A stretch of DNA of 64,000 nt from Siphonodentalium dalli (Eukaryota; Mollusca; Scaphopoda; Gadilida; Siphonodentaliidae), in the NCBI GenBank assembly GCA_032622095.1, contig CP136061.1, forward strand, positions 43,593,797-43,657,796, written 5' to 3'. Position numbers and translations under genes: made by a program. The notes beneath the pieces were generated by a model. It had not been told where the DNA came from. It did not search any database and saw only the letters and a program-made list of their open reading frames with translations. Shown piece by piece: positions 33,101 to 44,054 of this stretch (position 1 is the first letter of the stretch; each line of letters begins with the position of its first letter).

Positions 33101-34203
33101 GGCTCATTGGTGTGGACCTATCTGGGTGTCTAACATCAGTGCTTGTATGAACTCCACATGTTAAGCAGTCTTCTGCTATATTGATTGGCGTTGCATCAGA
33201 TCGTAGTCTTTTCGCTTCTGAAACCACCAAATTATCTTGTGTCTTTCTTTATGTGTCGGTAAAATCTCTCCGGCAACCTGCATGCACCAGCACTTTGTCG
33301 ACAGGCGTCACCTGGCTGCGCGCGGTGAGGTATTGTTTCAAATTAGGTCGCCCCCGTTGTCCGCAAAAGCTTATGAGAGTCACAATACCTTTTGCCCCCA
33401 CCTTTACCGGTGGATCATTAACAAAACCAAAACCACATATGACACAGAGGTCTTCAGCTGGGTTAAGCTCATCGCCGACGGTACGATTGTCGGCCATTAT
33501 CAACAATGAGAAATGAAATAGAGCGAGAATAAATATGCAATAATAAAACAGAACACGAGAACAACGAATGAAGCAATCAAATTAACCAAAACAAATCTCC
33601 TGCGTACGTTGTCACCGTTAGTTTTCAACAGGAAACATTTGTCCGACTCCTAAAAAAGCTACTTTTACAACTTTCACAATTAGAGATACAAATCGAAGTG
33701 ATATATTATAAACAACTGAACAATGCGACTTGTGGTTTGCACAACTGCAGTGAGGTGCGTTATGTCGTTCTATGATAACGTGCTTTATCACTGGAGCGCA
33801 CACATGGCTTATTATGGTGTTTTCCTCCAACGCTCACAAAACGCTCTTTATATATGGTATTTTATCCAACGCTCTTTATTGGTGGGGGCAAATATGGCTT
33901 ACACTGTGGTGGGTCATGTTGTCGTATCATCATATGACAATTATTCATGCGAACTTGCCACGCCTTAGTGGTTTGCGAGCTAACACAAGTAAAATGTTTG
34001 TATTCATCTGCATTACGAAATTTTGTGGCATAATGACGAAACGTCCTGTATTCAAATGACTGTAAAACAATTTCCCCAAACCGGATTTTAGCGGATTTTG
34101 GATATATTGTTGTCCAAACATTCCCGGTCAAAATGACACCAAAACTGGCTTTATAACAATTTGTTCTACGTTCACCGTCCAAAATCACCACAACGACTAT
34201 ACT
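30112..34203 (-). mobile_element. Putative ~4.1-kb DNA transposon carrying a CXC-domain gene
   Basis: Sequences on both sides of the broken gene are inverted copies over roughly 100 bases. The left side (about 30150-30235) has 'tataaagctggttttgttct' and 'atatccaaaatccgctaaaa' then 'ttggggaaa'. The right side (34065-34160), reverse complemented, has 'tataaagccagttttggtgt' and the same 'atatccaaaatccgctaaaa' then 'ttggggaaa'. Similarity extends outward to GTATAGT at about 30112 and to its complement near 34203. I could not fix the exact ends or a target duplication. Class II origin is inference from the TIRs plus the high-copy nature I associate with this protein family. Confidence 0.65.
30549..33497 (-). 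pseudogene. Broken zinc-finger/CXC-domain, transposase-like gene
   Basis: One intronless gene read from ATG 33495-33497. Order: an N-terminal zinc-binding part (CVICGFGF ... VHAGCRRDFT), a second one (CLTCG ... LLQCCAHRQDALAYDVDKRI), then SKWLVNELSWLGFSVTHDEV, VADTVDHN with KGTFHGMGIV, ITFDQPLWLKAVNII, LGGFHTVVSFMGSIG, GSGLEEALEKVYG, RAERTGDWNLHI with YAKSCRLYLQMM, and finally a CXC (tesmin-type) motif CTCRKHGLKCVIACGDCRGE. Damage: in-frame stops at 33249-33251 and 32982-32984, frame shifts near 32345-32370 and 31545, and a missing block between about 30869 and 30745. Asp in DTVDHN, Asp in TFDQP and Glu in GLEE could be a DDE triad; that is inference. I know similar multicopy proteins from other invertebrates but cannot name a superfamily; Academ-type transposases are one comparison to make. 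Confidence 0.75.
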
Positions 34204-34404
34204 AGTACACCATCGTACGTCTTGACGACAATATACTATTTACGCGCTGATTATGTTTGGCATACGAGCGGAACTGTATATATTTTGGTGTTATTATGTT
34301 GATGGCGATTTGAACAAATATAAATATTTCTGCAACGAACGCCGCCCGTGCCTTTAATAATAGTTCTGTTTTCCGTTATTGTAATGTAGTTACACATGTT
34401 GTTG
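34204..34404. other. Spacer, nothing recognised
   Basis: Short unassigned sequence between the putative transposon end and the LINE tail. Confidence 0.4.
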
Positions 34405-35300
34405 GATAGATAGATAGATTTATTACTCTTTTCATCGACAAGATATATGAGCATGAACAAAAGAAATTAAATATATATAAGTTTTGCGCATACCCGAAGA
34501 TAACAACATAAATGAATGTGATATGTTCCGAGTATATATGTGACCCGCCATATCAAATCCAGTCGTAAGTCGGGAATTTTTTCCCCTGTGCCAATGCATT
34601 CTCTTATATATGCGAGTCGACCATAGGTCGCCTCGCATATATAAGAGAATGCATTGGCCTAACAATGTTTTATCATTTTTTTTAAATAAATGTTTCTTAC
34701 AATTTTTAGGACATAAAATAAAAAAACATCCATTACCCTGCAGGGAGCCCCACACATATATAGAAGCATATAGAAGAGTGTCGTCTCCTCATGTTAGTCT
34801 GGGGCTCTGTATGGGTGAAATTATAAAATTGTTAAAGAATACAAGAACAAATTATTAAAATTGTAAAAAATTGTTAGGCCAATGCATTCTCTTATATAAG
34901 CGAGGCGACCTATGGTCGAATCGCATATATAAGAGAATGCATTGGCACAGGGTAAAAAAATCCCGACTTACGACTGGATTTGATATGGCGGGTCACATTC
35001 AGTATAATTGTCTAATTAGTTCTTTTTGTTTATCTGGTGTGGTGGGGTTGGTGGGGTTGGTGGGGATGGGGTGGTGACCTCTAGTTTAATGCCTCAGGGG
35101 CTTCTATCTGAAACATGGCTTCGCGGATAAGTATCGATAGGTTCATTAGGGTATTCCCATTGCTTGTTTTGAAAAGACTGTGAAGATTCAATGCATTGGG
35201 TCGGGTGTAATAATATGGTTTAATGTACTTTTTCCTGAGATTAGTTATCAGGTCATATCTTTGTGCTTTGCATTTAGCAAGATTCTCGTATATCAGGACG
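34405..35300 (-). pseudogene. LINE 3' end interrupted by a hairpin element
   Basis: The minus strand at about 35100-35290 reads AKCKAQRYDLITN, YIKPYYYTRPNALNLHSLF and NGNTLMNLSILIREAMF, ending near 35092, and then a 3' UTR. The UTR is cut at 34997/34539 by an inserted element and resumes to 'tgaaaagagtaataaatcta' plus (TCTA)n at 34408-34425. It is homologous to the tail at 21901-22450 but with another terminal microsatellite. Confidence 0.8.
34539..34997. mobile_element. Double-hairpin element with GTGACCCGCC ends, copy D
   Basis: Outer inverted repeats TGTGACCCGCCATATCAAAT and 'ccagtcgtaagtcggg' (about 40 bases) enclose the same CCCTGTGCCAATGCATTCTC ... GCATTGGCACAGGG cassette (34584-34952) found inside the TTAA-flanked copies. 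Hairpins are nearly perfect. The middle holds an extra segment with 'ctgcagggagccccacacat' and 'ttagtctggggctctgta'. Confidence 0.88.
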
Positions 35301-35812
35301 ACGAATTATTCCATTGCCAATAAGATATATGATTTAAGGGCGATTTCAATTTAAATACAGACAATCAGAAACCAGAGAAACGATCCCTATATGTATTTGT
35401 GAGTTTTGTTGAAAACACGAAACCGTATAAGTAACTATACCGCTAGTGCAACAGACAAGTGATGCATGTATAAGTATCACATATTCTAGTGACGTGGTAT
35501 CATATTTGTAGTTCTTATCAGTAGTAGATGTAGTTCATTATACGAATACGCTTGACTACCAGAAGATAACACATCGGGGTTCACGATATGATGGCTATTG
35601 GCATGCAATCGCGTCCACGGGAGGCACGCGTGGTTTCGATTGACTATCATATTTAATCTGAAGGGTAATAACTCTATAAAGAATGTACCTTTACGAAATA
35701 ACGGCGATTAGTATGAGAAATTGCAACACCACAATAGATCAACTCTGGTGAAATATAAGTCAAATTCTTCTATAGGGTGTGCAGGCTTGGCGGAGGTATG
35801 GGTTACGCTCTT
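35301..35812. other. No gene seen
   Basis: Unassigned sequence; no exon or repeat noticed. Confidence 0.4.
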
Positions 35813-36040
35813 TAAAACACTTCTTCAAATATTTCCGTTATTTCGTCAAAAACACTTCTTCAAATATCTCGGTTATTTAATTAATAAAAATAATTTCCTA
35901 TTTCTATATTTCGCTCTATTTCGCCATTTCGCTGCATTATTTATTCCGCTATTTCGCTGTATTTTCCTATTTCGCTTTTTCGTTGTATTTCATATTTCGA
36001 TAATTCGCTATATCAGACATATTATGGGATATGGGATTAT
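35813..36040 (+). repeat. Dispersed 'tatttcgct' repeat, copy 2
   Basis: Close copy of 4606-4830. Here 'cacttcttcaaatat(t/c)tc' is itself duplicated in tandem at the start (35817 and 35850). Confidence 0.75.
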
Positions 36041-36200
36041 ATGATACCCTACATTATGATATTCAATCGAACATCGCGTGCCACCCGTGCTCGCAATGAG
36101 ATGCCCCCGATTACATATTGTTTGATATCAAATCCTTGGCGTATTGGCTAAACACTCACGGATATAGTCACGATTACGTTTAGGGTAATACGTTATACGT
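36041..36200. other. Spacer
   Basis: Short unassigned spacer before the next MITE. Confidence 0.4.
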
Positions 36201-36465
36201 TTAACCCTTTCATGACGGAAGATGCATACGCCGGTGCAGCATTAAATATCATATGCCAATGCATTCTCTCATATATGCGAGTCTCCAATAGGGGCTCGCT
36301 TATATAATAAAATGCATTTGATTACAAGGCCAAGGCAAGTCTTGTTATGCCAAGTTATTATCTTATGTATGCGAGGCTCCCTATGGGAGACTCGCATATA
36401 TACGATAATGTATTGGCACAGGGTTTTCGAAAACATTCAGGAAGCTGCTGTCATGGAAGGGTTAA
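36201..36465 (+). mobile_element. piggyBac-like MITE with double hairpin, copy E
   Basis: TTAACCCTTTCATGACGG ... CATGGAAGGGTTAA, 265 bp. Hairpin sequence has drifted (loops read ccaatagggg and ccctatggg rather than ccatagg), and the middle spacer is much shorter than in copies A and C. Confidence 0.85.
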
Positions 36466-38574
36466 TGTACAACTGTATCTGCGGTCTCCTAATCACCAGA
36501 ACGGATAGAGTATCAATTCCTTAGGTGTGTACATGTATCAAAAACTTCAGTTAATGGTAGAGACACTCAGTCAATTAGTTTTGTTGTATCATACAGCCAC
36601 CACGTATAAAGCATCGGGCCATTATCCTCAATTTCCGATTGAATAGAATATTTGTGTACATGCTGTGCTTAATCTAGTATATCGTGCAAAACGAAAATCT
36701 CACTGCGCACGAGTATCCACGCGCTGTCGTATTTAGTAATAATAATCGTATAGTTATTTTTGCAGAACGACTATTTTTTGGCCCCTACATGAATCCGTGA
36801 GTTGCGAAATGTCCCTGATATATCTTGTGAGATATATGGAATTGATAGCACGTTAGTCTTCCGGTCTTGTCAAGAATGTTACACGTGGCGTCGTTACGAC
36901 AAGGACATTCGAATAAACAAATGAAGTAACTGCTCCCAAAGCCATTGCATTTTAACTACGACTGGTTAAATTTAGTCGATTAATTTCCTCAGCAAATATT
37001 CAGTCGTAGAAAAAAACTATATGTATATGCTACATAAGAAGCGAATTAAAGCCTTTAGATTTTAAATAGCCAAGTTGTACTGCATATATTTGCAATCCGT
37101 ATCGACATGCAGTTGCCAATCGTGAAACCGCCCTGTCGTATATATGAGTATGAGTCATCCAGATATATGTAACTGCATGTGCACATGAGTTGAATAATCT
37201 TCAAACTCAATTCAGGATCCGTTTGTCATAAAAGAACTCGACAGAACACAATATTTCCAGGCAAATTGTCCACAAGGAACCCGATTTATATTAACACCAG
37301 GGGATAGCCAAACATGGCGGGTAAAGAATTGTAAAATTAAATACATAATCGTTCCATCACAAACAGTTTCTCTATACCCCTTTAATATTAATGTATTGCA
37401 TACACTACGCTTGGTAGCGACAATCTCTATCAGCCGAGGGAAATGTCGTTTCCCGCGTCACAACGCGCAGTGATACTTACAGGAATTGGGCGACACCAAC
37501 AGTCGCCCCACACCATGACGTCATTTCGTAAACACGTCCACAGTTAATTACCATACCGCGAAAACTAAATTAATGAATAACACATATCAGTGAAACTATG
37601 AAATACGATATTTAAATGGTGATAAAGGAATGTGTTACATAACTATTCCACTTTTAGTATTCACATTTATCCAGCTTCGTGCCAATACACATACTATGTC
37701 GATTTTTTTTTACATGTCGCCGTCCAGAATGCTCTCAAATATATAAAAATGTGCACCAACCGGCCTACCAAATAGTACTTAGTCCGTGTATAACTGTACA
37801 CAATTATGCCATCTCATTTCATATTACATATCGCACTGTTTATATATAGGGACAAAAGGAAGACGACTACCTAAGTCGTGCTGCTCCTGTGCAATAAGAT
37901 AATATTTTTTGATGTTTTGTCAATGTTTCATTTATTATTGTGCAAATATACTTATTATTTTGAATTTGTCATCGGAAACCACCAACTCGGTGAGGAAGTT
38001 CGGGAACACGCTTTGGAATTTTATTGATTCTGAGTGTGTTCATGCCAATATATGTTCTAGAATCGTTTAATTAAATAATTTGTACGGCAGCAGTTACAAT
38101 TTAATAGCTTACGGTGTGCATGGTGTCTTGGTTTTGTGTTGGAACCAGACATATAATTGTGTGTATTTTATGAACTTCCGGTCGGTCGCCCAATTTATTA
38201 TCGACCCAATTTCCGTTAAAAGACAACATGGCGTCCAGACACAAGTATAACTTGGCTAGTTTTACTATTTTGGTATTTTTAAATATAGTTTCTTCATAAA
38301 ACTAGTTTAATCACCAACTAATGTATGCGGATTGTCGTAATTATATGCACCGTCGTTTTCGATTCATCTGTCGGCGTACACAAGTGTCTGATGCCGAACT
38401 ACATACTTATTATAAAATATGTAACTCGACACCAGACACTTCTATACGCCGAAATAGGCATCGAAAACAACGTTGATTGCATATATATAACATGAGTTTT
38501 TTTTCTGAAAACCAGATGAGATGTTTCCAGACAGTGAATATCGTTGGACACTACTACCAAAGCCCCACTGGTGG
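36466..38574. other. No firm gene; possible secretory leader at 38228
   Basis: About 2 kb without recognisable genes or repeats. At 38228-38299, after a CTTCCGG (ETS-type) word near 38175, an ATG in the context ACAACATGG opens 23 codons that read like a signal peptide (MASRHKYNLASFTILVFLN...), then TAA. Without a donor site this stays speculative. Confidence 0.3.
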
Positions 38575-38990
38575 CCAACATCCTGGCCAAAAGACGGGAA
38601 GTCGGTAGCGTACTGGTCTCTCGTGCTATCGGACCTGGGATCGCAACCTGATCAGGGTATTCTGACAAAAATCAGAACTCGGTCAGATACCAAGTTTGTC
38701 AGGCTGAAAAGTCTCATTCGAGATCACTGAATCAAGATCCGAATGCAACATGCCGACTTCCCCCCATTACAACACTTGTCCAGGTATGTTGTCGTGGGTG
38801 CAGTACGCTGTCCGATCGGGCGCGGGCATTACTGGCTGACCCGTGTACACGCCTCGGTGTGTCACGTTAAAGAACGCTACTGAAGTCACCACAGGGTTAT
38901 AAAGTTACTAGGCCGTGGTAGCACCTGGACCTCCACATAATCCTCATCACATTGAGGGCGATGGAGTATCAAGTAGATGTAGATAGATGT
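38575..38990 (+). mobile_element. tRNA-like SINE
   Basis: The head 'aagtcggtagcgtactggtc' resembles an A box region and 'gacctgggatcgcaacctg' a B box. The body includes 'tcacgttaaagaacgctact'. The tail is built of (TAGATG)n at 38973-38995. It is a different family from the copies at 25.5 and 26.7 kb. Target duplication not found. Confidence 0.55.
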
Positions 38991-39118
38991 AGATGAAATG
39001 CCATCACAATGTGAAAGCAAAGGGCTGGGATATTTGTATGGGCAGCCGAAAAATATAAATTTTCAGATCAACAGAGAGGTATAATTCTAAACACGAAAAT
39101 GCTAGGTTTCTTCGACAG

Positions 39119-39430
39119 GGTCTGGATATATTTCCTGTTGTCATTGTGATACAGCCGTTCTATATAAATCCACAGCACGGCTCGTTTTATGCAAGATGCA
39201 TCGATATAACAACTCGCAATGGCGAGACCGATGTGTACCGCAGTGCGCATGGACTGATGTTCCCATTGGCGTGTCTCGATATTGAAAAGAATTGCGGCGA
39301 TGTGATAGAATTCCAGACAATAAGTGATCTCATAATTTCGCTGTCAACTCCACTCGTGTTGGGAGCAAAAGGATTTGGTAACATTGTCTATTTTTCTGAT
39401 CGTAAACATGCATTCACAGCGAATTTCTAA
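39119..39430 (+). CDS. Possible exon, unknown protein
   Basis: TTTCTTCGACAG at 39107-39118 is a plausible acceptor. The frame GLDIFPVVIVIQPFYINP, then HGSFYARCIDITTRNG, AHGLMFPLACLDIEKNCGD and LGAKGFGNIVYFSD, is open to TAA at 39428-39430, and its composition looks protein-like. No family recognised, no upstream exon found. It could be the last exon of a host gene or a degraded transposon fragment. Confidence 0.35.
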   Translation, partial: GLDIFPVVIVIQPFYINPQHGSFYARCIDITTRNGETDVYRSAHGLMFPLACLDIEKNCGDVIEFQTISDLIISLSTPLVLGAKGFGNIVYFSDRKHAFTANF

Positions 39431-40498
39431 TAGCTTCCTGCTAAAGTACGGAATCGCATCCGAATTCTTCTGAAAACACACTGTGCTCCCTAATGACAGA
39501 TCGTCTTAACCCCATTATTGACAGATAATACCGACGTCTCCCGTAATATTCGCTTATAATTATGAATTCACATCCCGCTGATGGCACGTGGCCATTTCAT
39601 TGCAACGTTACAGAGATGATTCATTGACCGTCACTTCATATTGGACTTAAAATATGGCAAGTGTCGATGGAATTCAAATGCATTTTTAATATCGACCTGC
39701 ACTTTAAAAAAAAATGATCGAGGAAACGACAAAATTGGAAGAGCCTGCATATAAAATTCTAAGCCACCAAGCCACAACAATGAATGGCAAAGTAGTGTGA
39801 TATATAGATTAAAACGAAATGTATAATATATGTAACAGCACTCTAAGATTTGTGAAGAACCTACTGATTCGTCACATGGCTTTACACTGTAAATAGTAAT
39901 TGACGTTATATGTGTTTAATAGGCATTTAGCTGTTTATTAAATGTTTGGAATCTAAACGGCACGTTTCATATTTTGATGTATTATACCAATGTGTTTATG
40001 TATAGGTGTATAGCAACAAAGTGTTTAACTTGTTGCAAAGGCATAGGGCATATTCCATACAGTGTATAAAACAAATCTAATGTATTGGCTACATGGATTG
40101 TAGAAATTCTCAATGCTTAGTCTAGACATAAATTAAACCTGCTGATTGTGTACACATAAATGTCATTATTGCAGAAAATCGGGGGAAAACCCCCACCAGG
40201 ATCTGGGTGTTGATTACGGCGAATGTTTATTAATTTTATTACCCCACCCGCTTCATATGCAATAAAATAGCCTGCGGGACATGACGGACATAGGAGCCCC
40301 TAGAATCCCTACATGTGACAGCATTATTGTATGTCGATAACAACGATTGCCTTGTTCGGCCATATTCTTCTTTAATTGTTATACGACACCAAAACAAACG
40401 ATGCGTTTAACCAGTCAGACCCATTGACATATATATTGGCGTTTAGGTAATTTGATTCCGCGATTTCATAGCACCGATCCACAGATTTTGATTCCGCG
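39431..40498. other. No gene seen; upstream region of the 40.5-kb promoter
   Basis: No repeats or exons identified. GC rises towards 40440-40510. Confidence 0.4.
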
Positions 40499-40508
40499 GC
40501 GCATGCGC
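40499..40508. promoter_or_regulatory. NRF1-type site GCGCATGCGC
   Basis: A perfect GCGCATGCGC palindrome in a small CpG-containing patch, about 100 bases before a good donor site. Such sites are typical of housekeeping-type metazoan promoters. It marks a likely transcription start for the downstream exons. Confidence 0.5.
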
Positions 40509-40532
40509 GTGTTGGCATCACGTTATTCAAAG

Positions 40533-40606
40533 ATGAAGTTCAAGAATGATGTCGGCATTCAGTCGTTGATCAGAGTTTGTGTCGGTTTGTTCATTTCCAC
40601 AACAAG
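40533..40606 (+). other. Probable first exon of the 40.5-44.4 kb gene
   Basis: The sequence ends in ACAACAAG followed by GTAACA, a good donor. An ATG at 40533 opens MKFKNDVGIQSLIRVCVGL and keeps open to the donor, leaving two bases over. Spliced directly to the exon at 42603 this would give a stop, so the exon is untranslated or another exon lies between. The exon's left limit is unknown. Confidence 0.35.
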
Positions 40607-41935
40607 GTAACAGTAATATTCCAATTCTTGGACACTTTCTGAATTTCGTAAGTACATTTTATTTGCAACTGCGGTTGATTTACTTTTAAAACCTATCGAA
40701 AACAAGTCAAGTAAGTTCAAGTCACTCAGTCAAACTGAAAGTGAAAGTGACTGACGGCCATTACTGCTCTGCGACTGAGAGTGAGATTGGTCGGTGAAGT
40801 GACAGATTCATATCACAATTTTAGTATTAACTTAGAAATTCATATCATACAGTACATGTAAGGACTAATTTAGAGAATTTACCTAATTTTCACAGCTTGA
40901 TTTATATTATGCAAATAAATCTACTAAGAGTATAAAGATTGTATACATATGATTTTTAACTTGTATTTAAATTTTAATGTTTAAGTTTAGTCTTGAGACT
41001 AATATTTACATGTACCGTACATGTAGGCCACGGTACATGATTGTTACATGTACATGCACTAATAATACTATTGCACATGTACTTAAATGTTTTACCGATA
41101 TGTTAGTAGGCTACTAGTATAATCATAGTACATGTATGGCATGTTTATTGTGTTACTTTTTCAAGTTTTTTATCTATATTTTTGAAAATTCATATTGACT
41201 ATAACTGAACATCAACACTGACATAACAACACTGAACAATTACATGTAAACTAAAATTCTGTAGAAATATTATGGTAATGTGTGGTATATAATTATATTA
41301 TAAATATATAATTTTGGGCTTTGATTTGAACCACATTAAATTTTAATTTCAAATCAACTTAGATTCAAGACAAAATATTGTGCTGTCCCTAGTTTTACAT
41401 GAAATAGATGGTAGTAATCTTTTATATTTTGTGAATTTTTAAATCAACCTATTTTTATAAGCAAAATTATATGACAAGCATTCAATTACTCCCTGTAAAT
41501 CAGTTTTCAGCTTTTCGCACAGAAGTACATGTAAGACAAACGTTCTTTATCTAGGACTCTGAATTTATGTTGAAATCGGTTGGGATAATGCTGTTTTACA
41601 TCAAAGTCCTGTGTATATATCTTTCTATGACAGACTTTATGCCAAGATCCAGTGGGGAGATGTTTTGTCAGTTTTAATCGATTTTACCCAACAAATCAAT
41701 ACATGATACATGTACTACTAGTACATGTATATATATCAGAAAGAGTCATATCTTATGGTCATAATGTTCTAATCAAACTTTCATGTTAAATTGCGCATAC
41801 ATTATGCCACGCAATTATGAGTAACCTTGGTTTGTTTACAATTTATTTCACACTGTCACTTCGCGAGGTCAAACGAGTTCACATTTATGTAAACAATGCG
41901 ATAAAATATATTTTTCACATTTCATTAAAGGCACG
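40607..41935 (+). other. Probable first intron, A/T-rich
   Basis: No coding-like stretch. It contains several 'acatgta' words, e.g. a cluster around 41000-41130. Confidence 0.4.
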
Positions 41936-42285
41936 GATGGCCTTCGCGGTGGGTATTGTTGTTAAAATAGTCACAACCATTAAAACTGCCATAAACAGAG
42001 GGAATATTAAAATATAGACAGACTTTATTCTTATACCAATCATAAATATTGCATAAATAGTATGCTATTGTCAATTTAGTATGCTTAGTTATGTAAACAG
42101 AAACCAAAACAGTCACAGAACCTGGCTTTTGTTTACATAACAAGGCATATGAACTTTACAATAACATACTATTTACGTGACATCTACATGTATGATTGGA
42201 TTAAGAACAAAATATATCTATATTTTAATATTCTTTCTGATTATGGCAGTTTTGATGGGTGTGACTATTTTAAATGCATACCCAC
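41936..42285. mobile_element. Foldback MITE
   Basis: The left arm 'gcggtgggtattgttgttaa', 'aatagtcacaacc' and 'aatattaaaatatagacaga' is repeated inverted at 42150-42283 ('atatctatattttaatatt', 'ggtgtgactattttaaatgc'). It lies in the presumed intron. The half copy at 29736-29945 is related. Confidence 0.75.
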
Positions 42286-42602
42286 TTTTAGCTGAAAACT
42301 CTTGTGGAGTTCACAACAAATGGAATACATGTATGTTCTATGGAATAAACCTTTACTGTCACAATTGTGACATTTTATATGTACCGTAGTTATTGGGGAT
42401 TTTAGGCGAGCAGGTCAACAAAACTAAACCCTGATATAAAACGACACATACACAGGATTTCAAGAGTAAAACAGCATTATCCCAACCCAACGCGGGGTGC
42501 TGGGAAATTATAACGTTGTATGAAGCGATCAGCAAAATAACTATGTGCGATTTGGCCCATTATATTTTTGTGAGTGGTAAGACCTTGATTCTTTTTCTTC
42601 AG

Positions 42603-42710
42603 GTAACAGGAATCGAGACCTTCATCAAAACATGGAAATGGTTGGAGAAGCAGACAGGCTTTTTCAAAGGGAAAGGGCAAAAGACAAAGTCGGTCATTGA
42701 TGTCAAAAAG
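42603..42710 (+). CDS. Internal exon of host gene
   Basis: CTTTTTCTTCAG precedes and GTAAGA follows exactly 36 codons, phase 0 at both ends: VTGIETFIKTWKWLEKQTGF then a lysine-rich FKGKGQKTKSVIDVKK. It joins in frame to the exon at 44055. No domain assigned to this piece alone. Confidence 0.6.
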
Positions 42711-43149
42711 GTAAGATCCAACACTTTTCCCTGTTTGTGATGACTTTATGTAAATTCTTGAGTTCCCAAAATGATAAATTTATTGCCTAATTCTGCCATC
42801 AATTGAGCTAACACATGTGACTTAGCAGACAGATTAAATTTTAGAAATATAAAATGCATGTATATTATTATTTTTGGCACTTTTCCGTCATCTGTCTATC
42901 AATGACGTCTCTACCATTGCATATGCAGGGCTTAAAATCCATTGGAAGTGAGGAGAATCAAATTTATTCTGATCTTTTGATAGTTAAGAATTTAAATATA
43001 AGCATGATGTGCCAAAATCAGATTACGAGTGCCGCAGCCATGAGCGGGGGTGGGTTTGGAAGCACGTGTGTTTATGATTTGCTTCATTCTAGAGTGAACG
43101 AATCAATTCGTTTTGAGCATTTTATGTGTACTATACCATAGTATGGTAC
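42711..43149 (+). other. Intron with possible alternative exon at 42929
   Basis: After CATATGCAG, 42929-43141 is open for 70 codons in the phase set by the previous exon (GLKSIGSEENQIYSDLLIVK, then AAAMSGGGFGSTCVYDLL) and ends at TAG. It may be an alternative last exon, but its composition is less convincing than that of 44055-44390. Confidence 0.3.
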
Positions 43150-43530
43150 ACATACTATCTACGTCTGGATTGACCACTCGTCGTTAGTCCGTCCGTTTGT
43201 CCGTAGACACTTTATACATGGTGCGATAACTCAAACATGATCTAAATGATCAGAACCAAATTTTGTGTATGAGTTTCTCAGACCAAATTTATACAGATTG
43301 AGTACAAATATGGGTCTGATCCAAGTTTTGTTTACGGAGTTATGGAACTTATGGCCCTTTTTTTACTTAGAATTCGCACATGCTACGATAACTCAAAAAA
43401 CTGTTGTTTGATCGGAACCAAATTCGGTATTTGAGTTTCTCAGCCCAAACTACAGATCAAGTTCAGATATGAGTTTGATCAAATTTTTTTAACAGAGTTA
43501 TGGTCCTTTTTCCCAAAAAAAATGAAATGA
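43150..43530. repeat. Two tandem ~180-bp units of a dispersed repeat
   Basis: 'gcgataactcaaa', 'gatcagaaccaaatt', 'gagtttctcagaccaaa' and 'gagttatgg(a/t)' recur in two successive units. Same style as 601-1080 and 1885-2830. Intronic. Confidence 0.65.
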
Positions 43531-43625
43531 ATTTTTTTTTTAATTTCAACTCCTAACTCATTTTAAACACAAAAAAAAAACATTTCAAATATTTTTATTA
43601 TTAATAATTACTGAGACTCATTTGA

Positions 43626-43992
43626 AGGTACTCAATCCGATTAAGCACCCCTAAATTACTATTTCTTTGGCTCCAAGGGTAATAAATATTTGATTCGAGT
43701 CGAGGAACCCACCCATCTAAGCTCAGAGTGATCAGATATAGATTTTTGAAGTTTGTTATTTCTAGAGATGTTTACTAATAATAGTCCCCACAAACACTTA
43801 TTCTTAAGGACGAATATGGATAACTCTAAATTCAAGTGGTAATAATAACGCAGTTTTGACCGAGCTCATCCTTTTGACGGCGTGTTTCTGGGCCACAAAC
43901 AATAGAAATAACAAAACTTCAAATATAAATATCTGATCACTCGGAGCGTTGATGGGTAGGTTCCTCGTCTCGAGTCAAATAGTTTAAACATT
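43626..43992. mobile_element. Diverged foldback copy of the AGGTACTCAATCCGAT family
   Basis: The left arm has AGGTACTCAATCCGATTA, 'tttgattcgagtcgaggaac' and 'agagtgatcagata'. The right arm has 'ctgatcactcggagcgttga' and 'gggtaggttcctcgtctcga', followed by loss of the outer end. Intronic, directly before the last exon. Confidence 0.65.
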
Positions 43993-44054
43993 TATTATTA
44001 TGGACTAAGTCCTTAAAACCACAAATATTAATTAGAATGTGTCTTCCATTCTAG

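Noticed and set aside
29961-33900. AAAGAGCGTT words left (29961-30010) and right (33845-33885) as TIRs of the CXC-gene unit
   Set aside because: They are inverted relative to each other, but the left set lies outside and the right set inside the longer inverted flanks, so they cannot be a symmetrical pair.
28640-36465. CRISPR-like array from regularly repeated hairpins
   Set aside because: The repeats are widely spaced, sit inside TIR elements, and the DNA is clearly eukaryotic.
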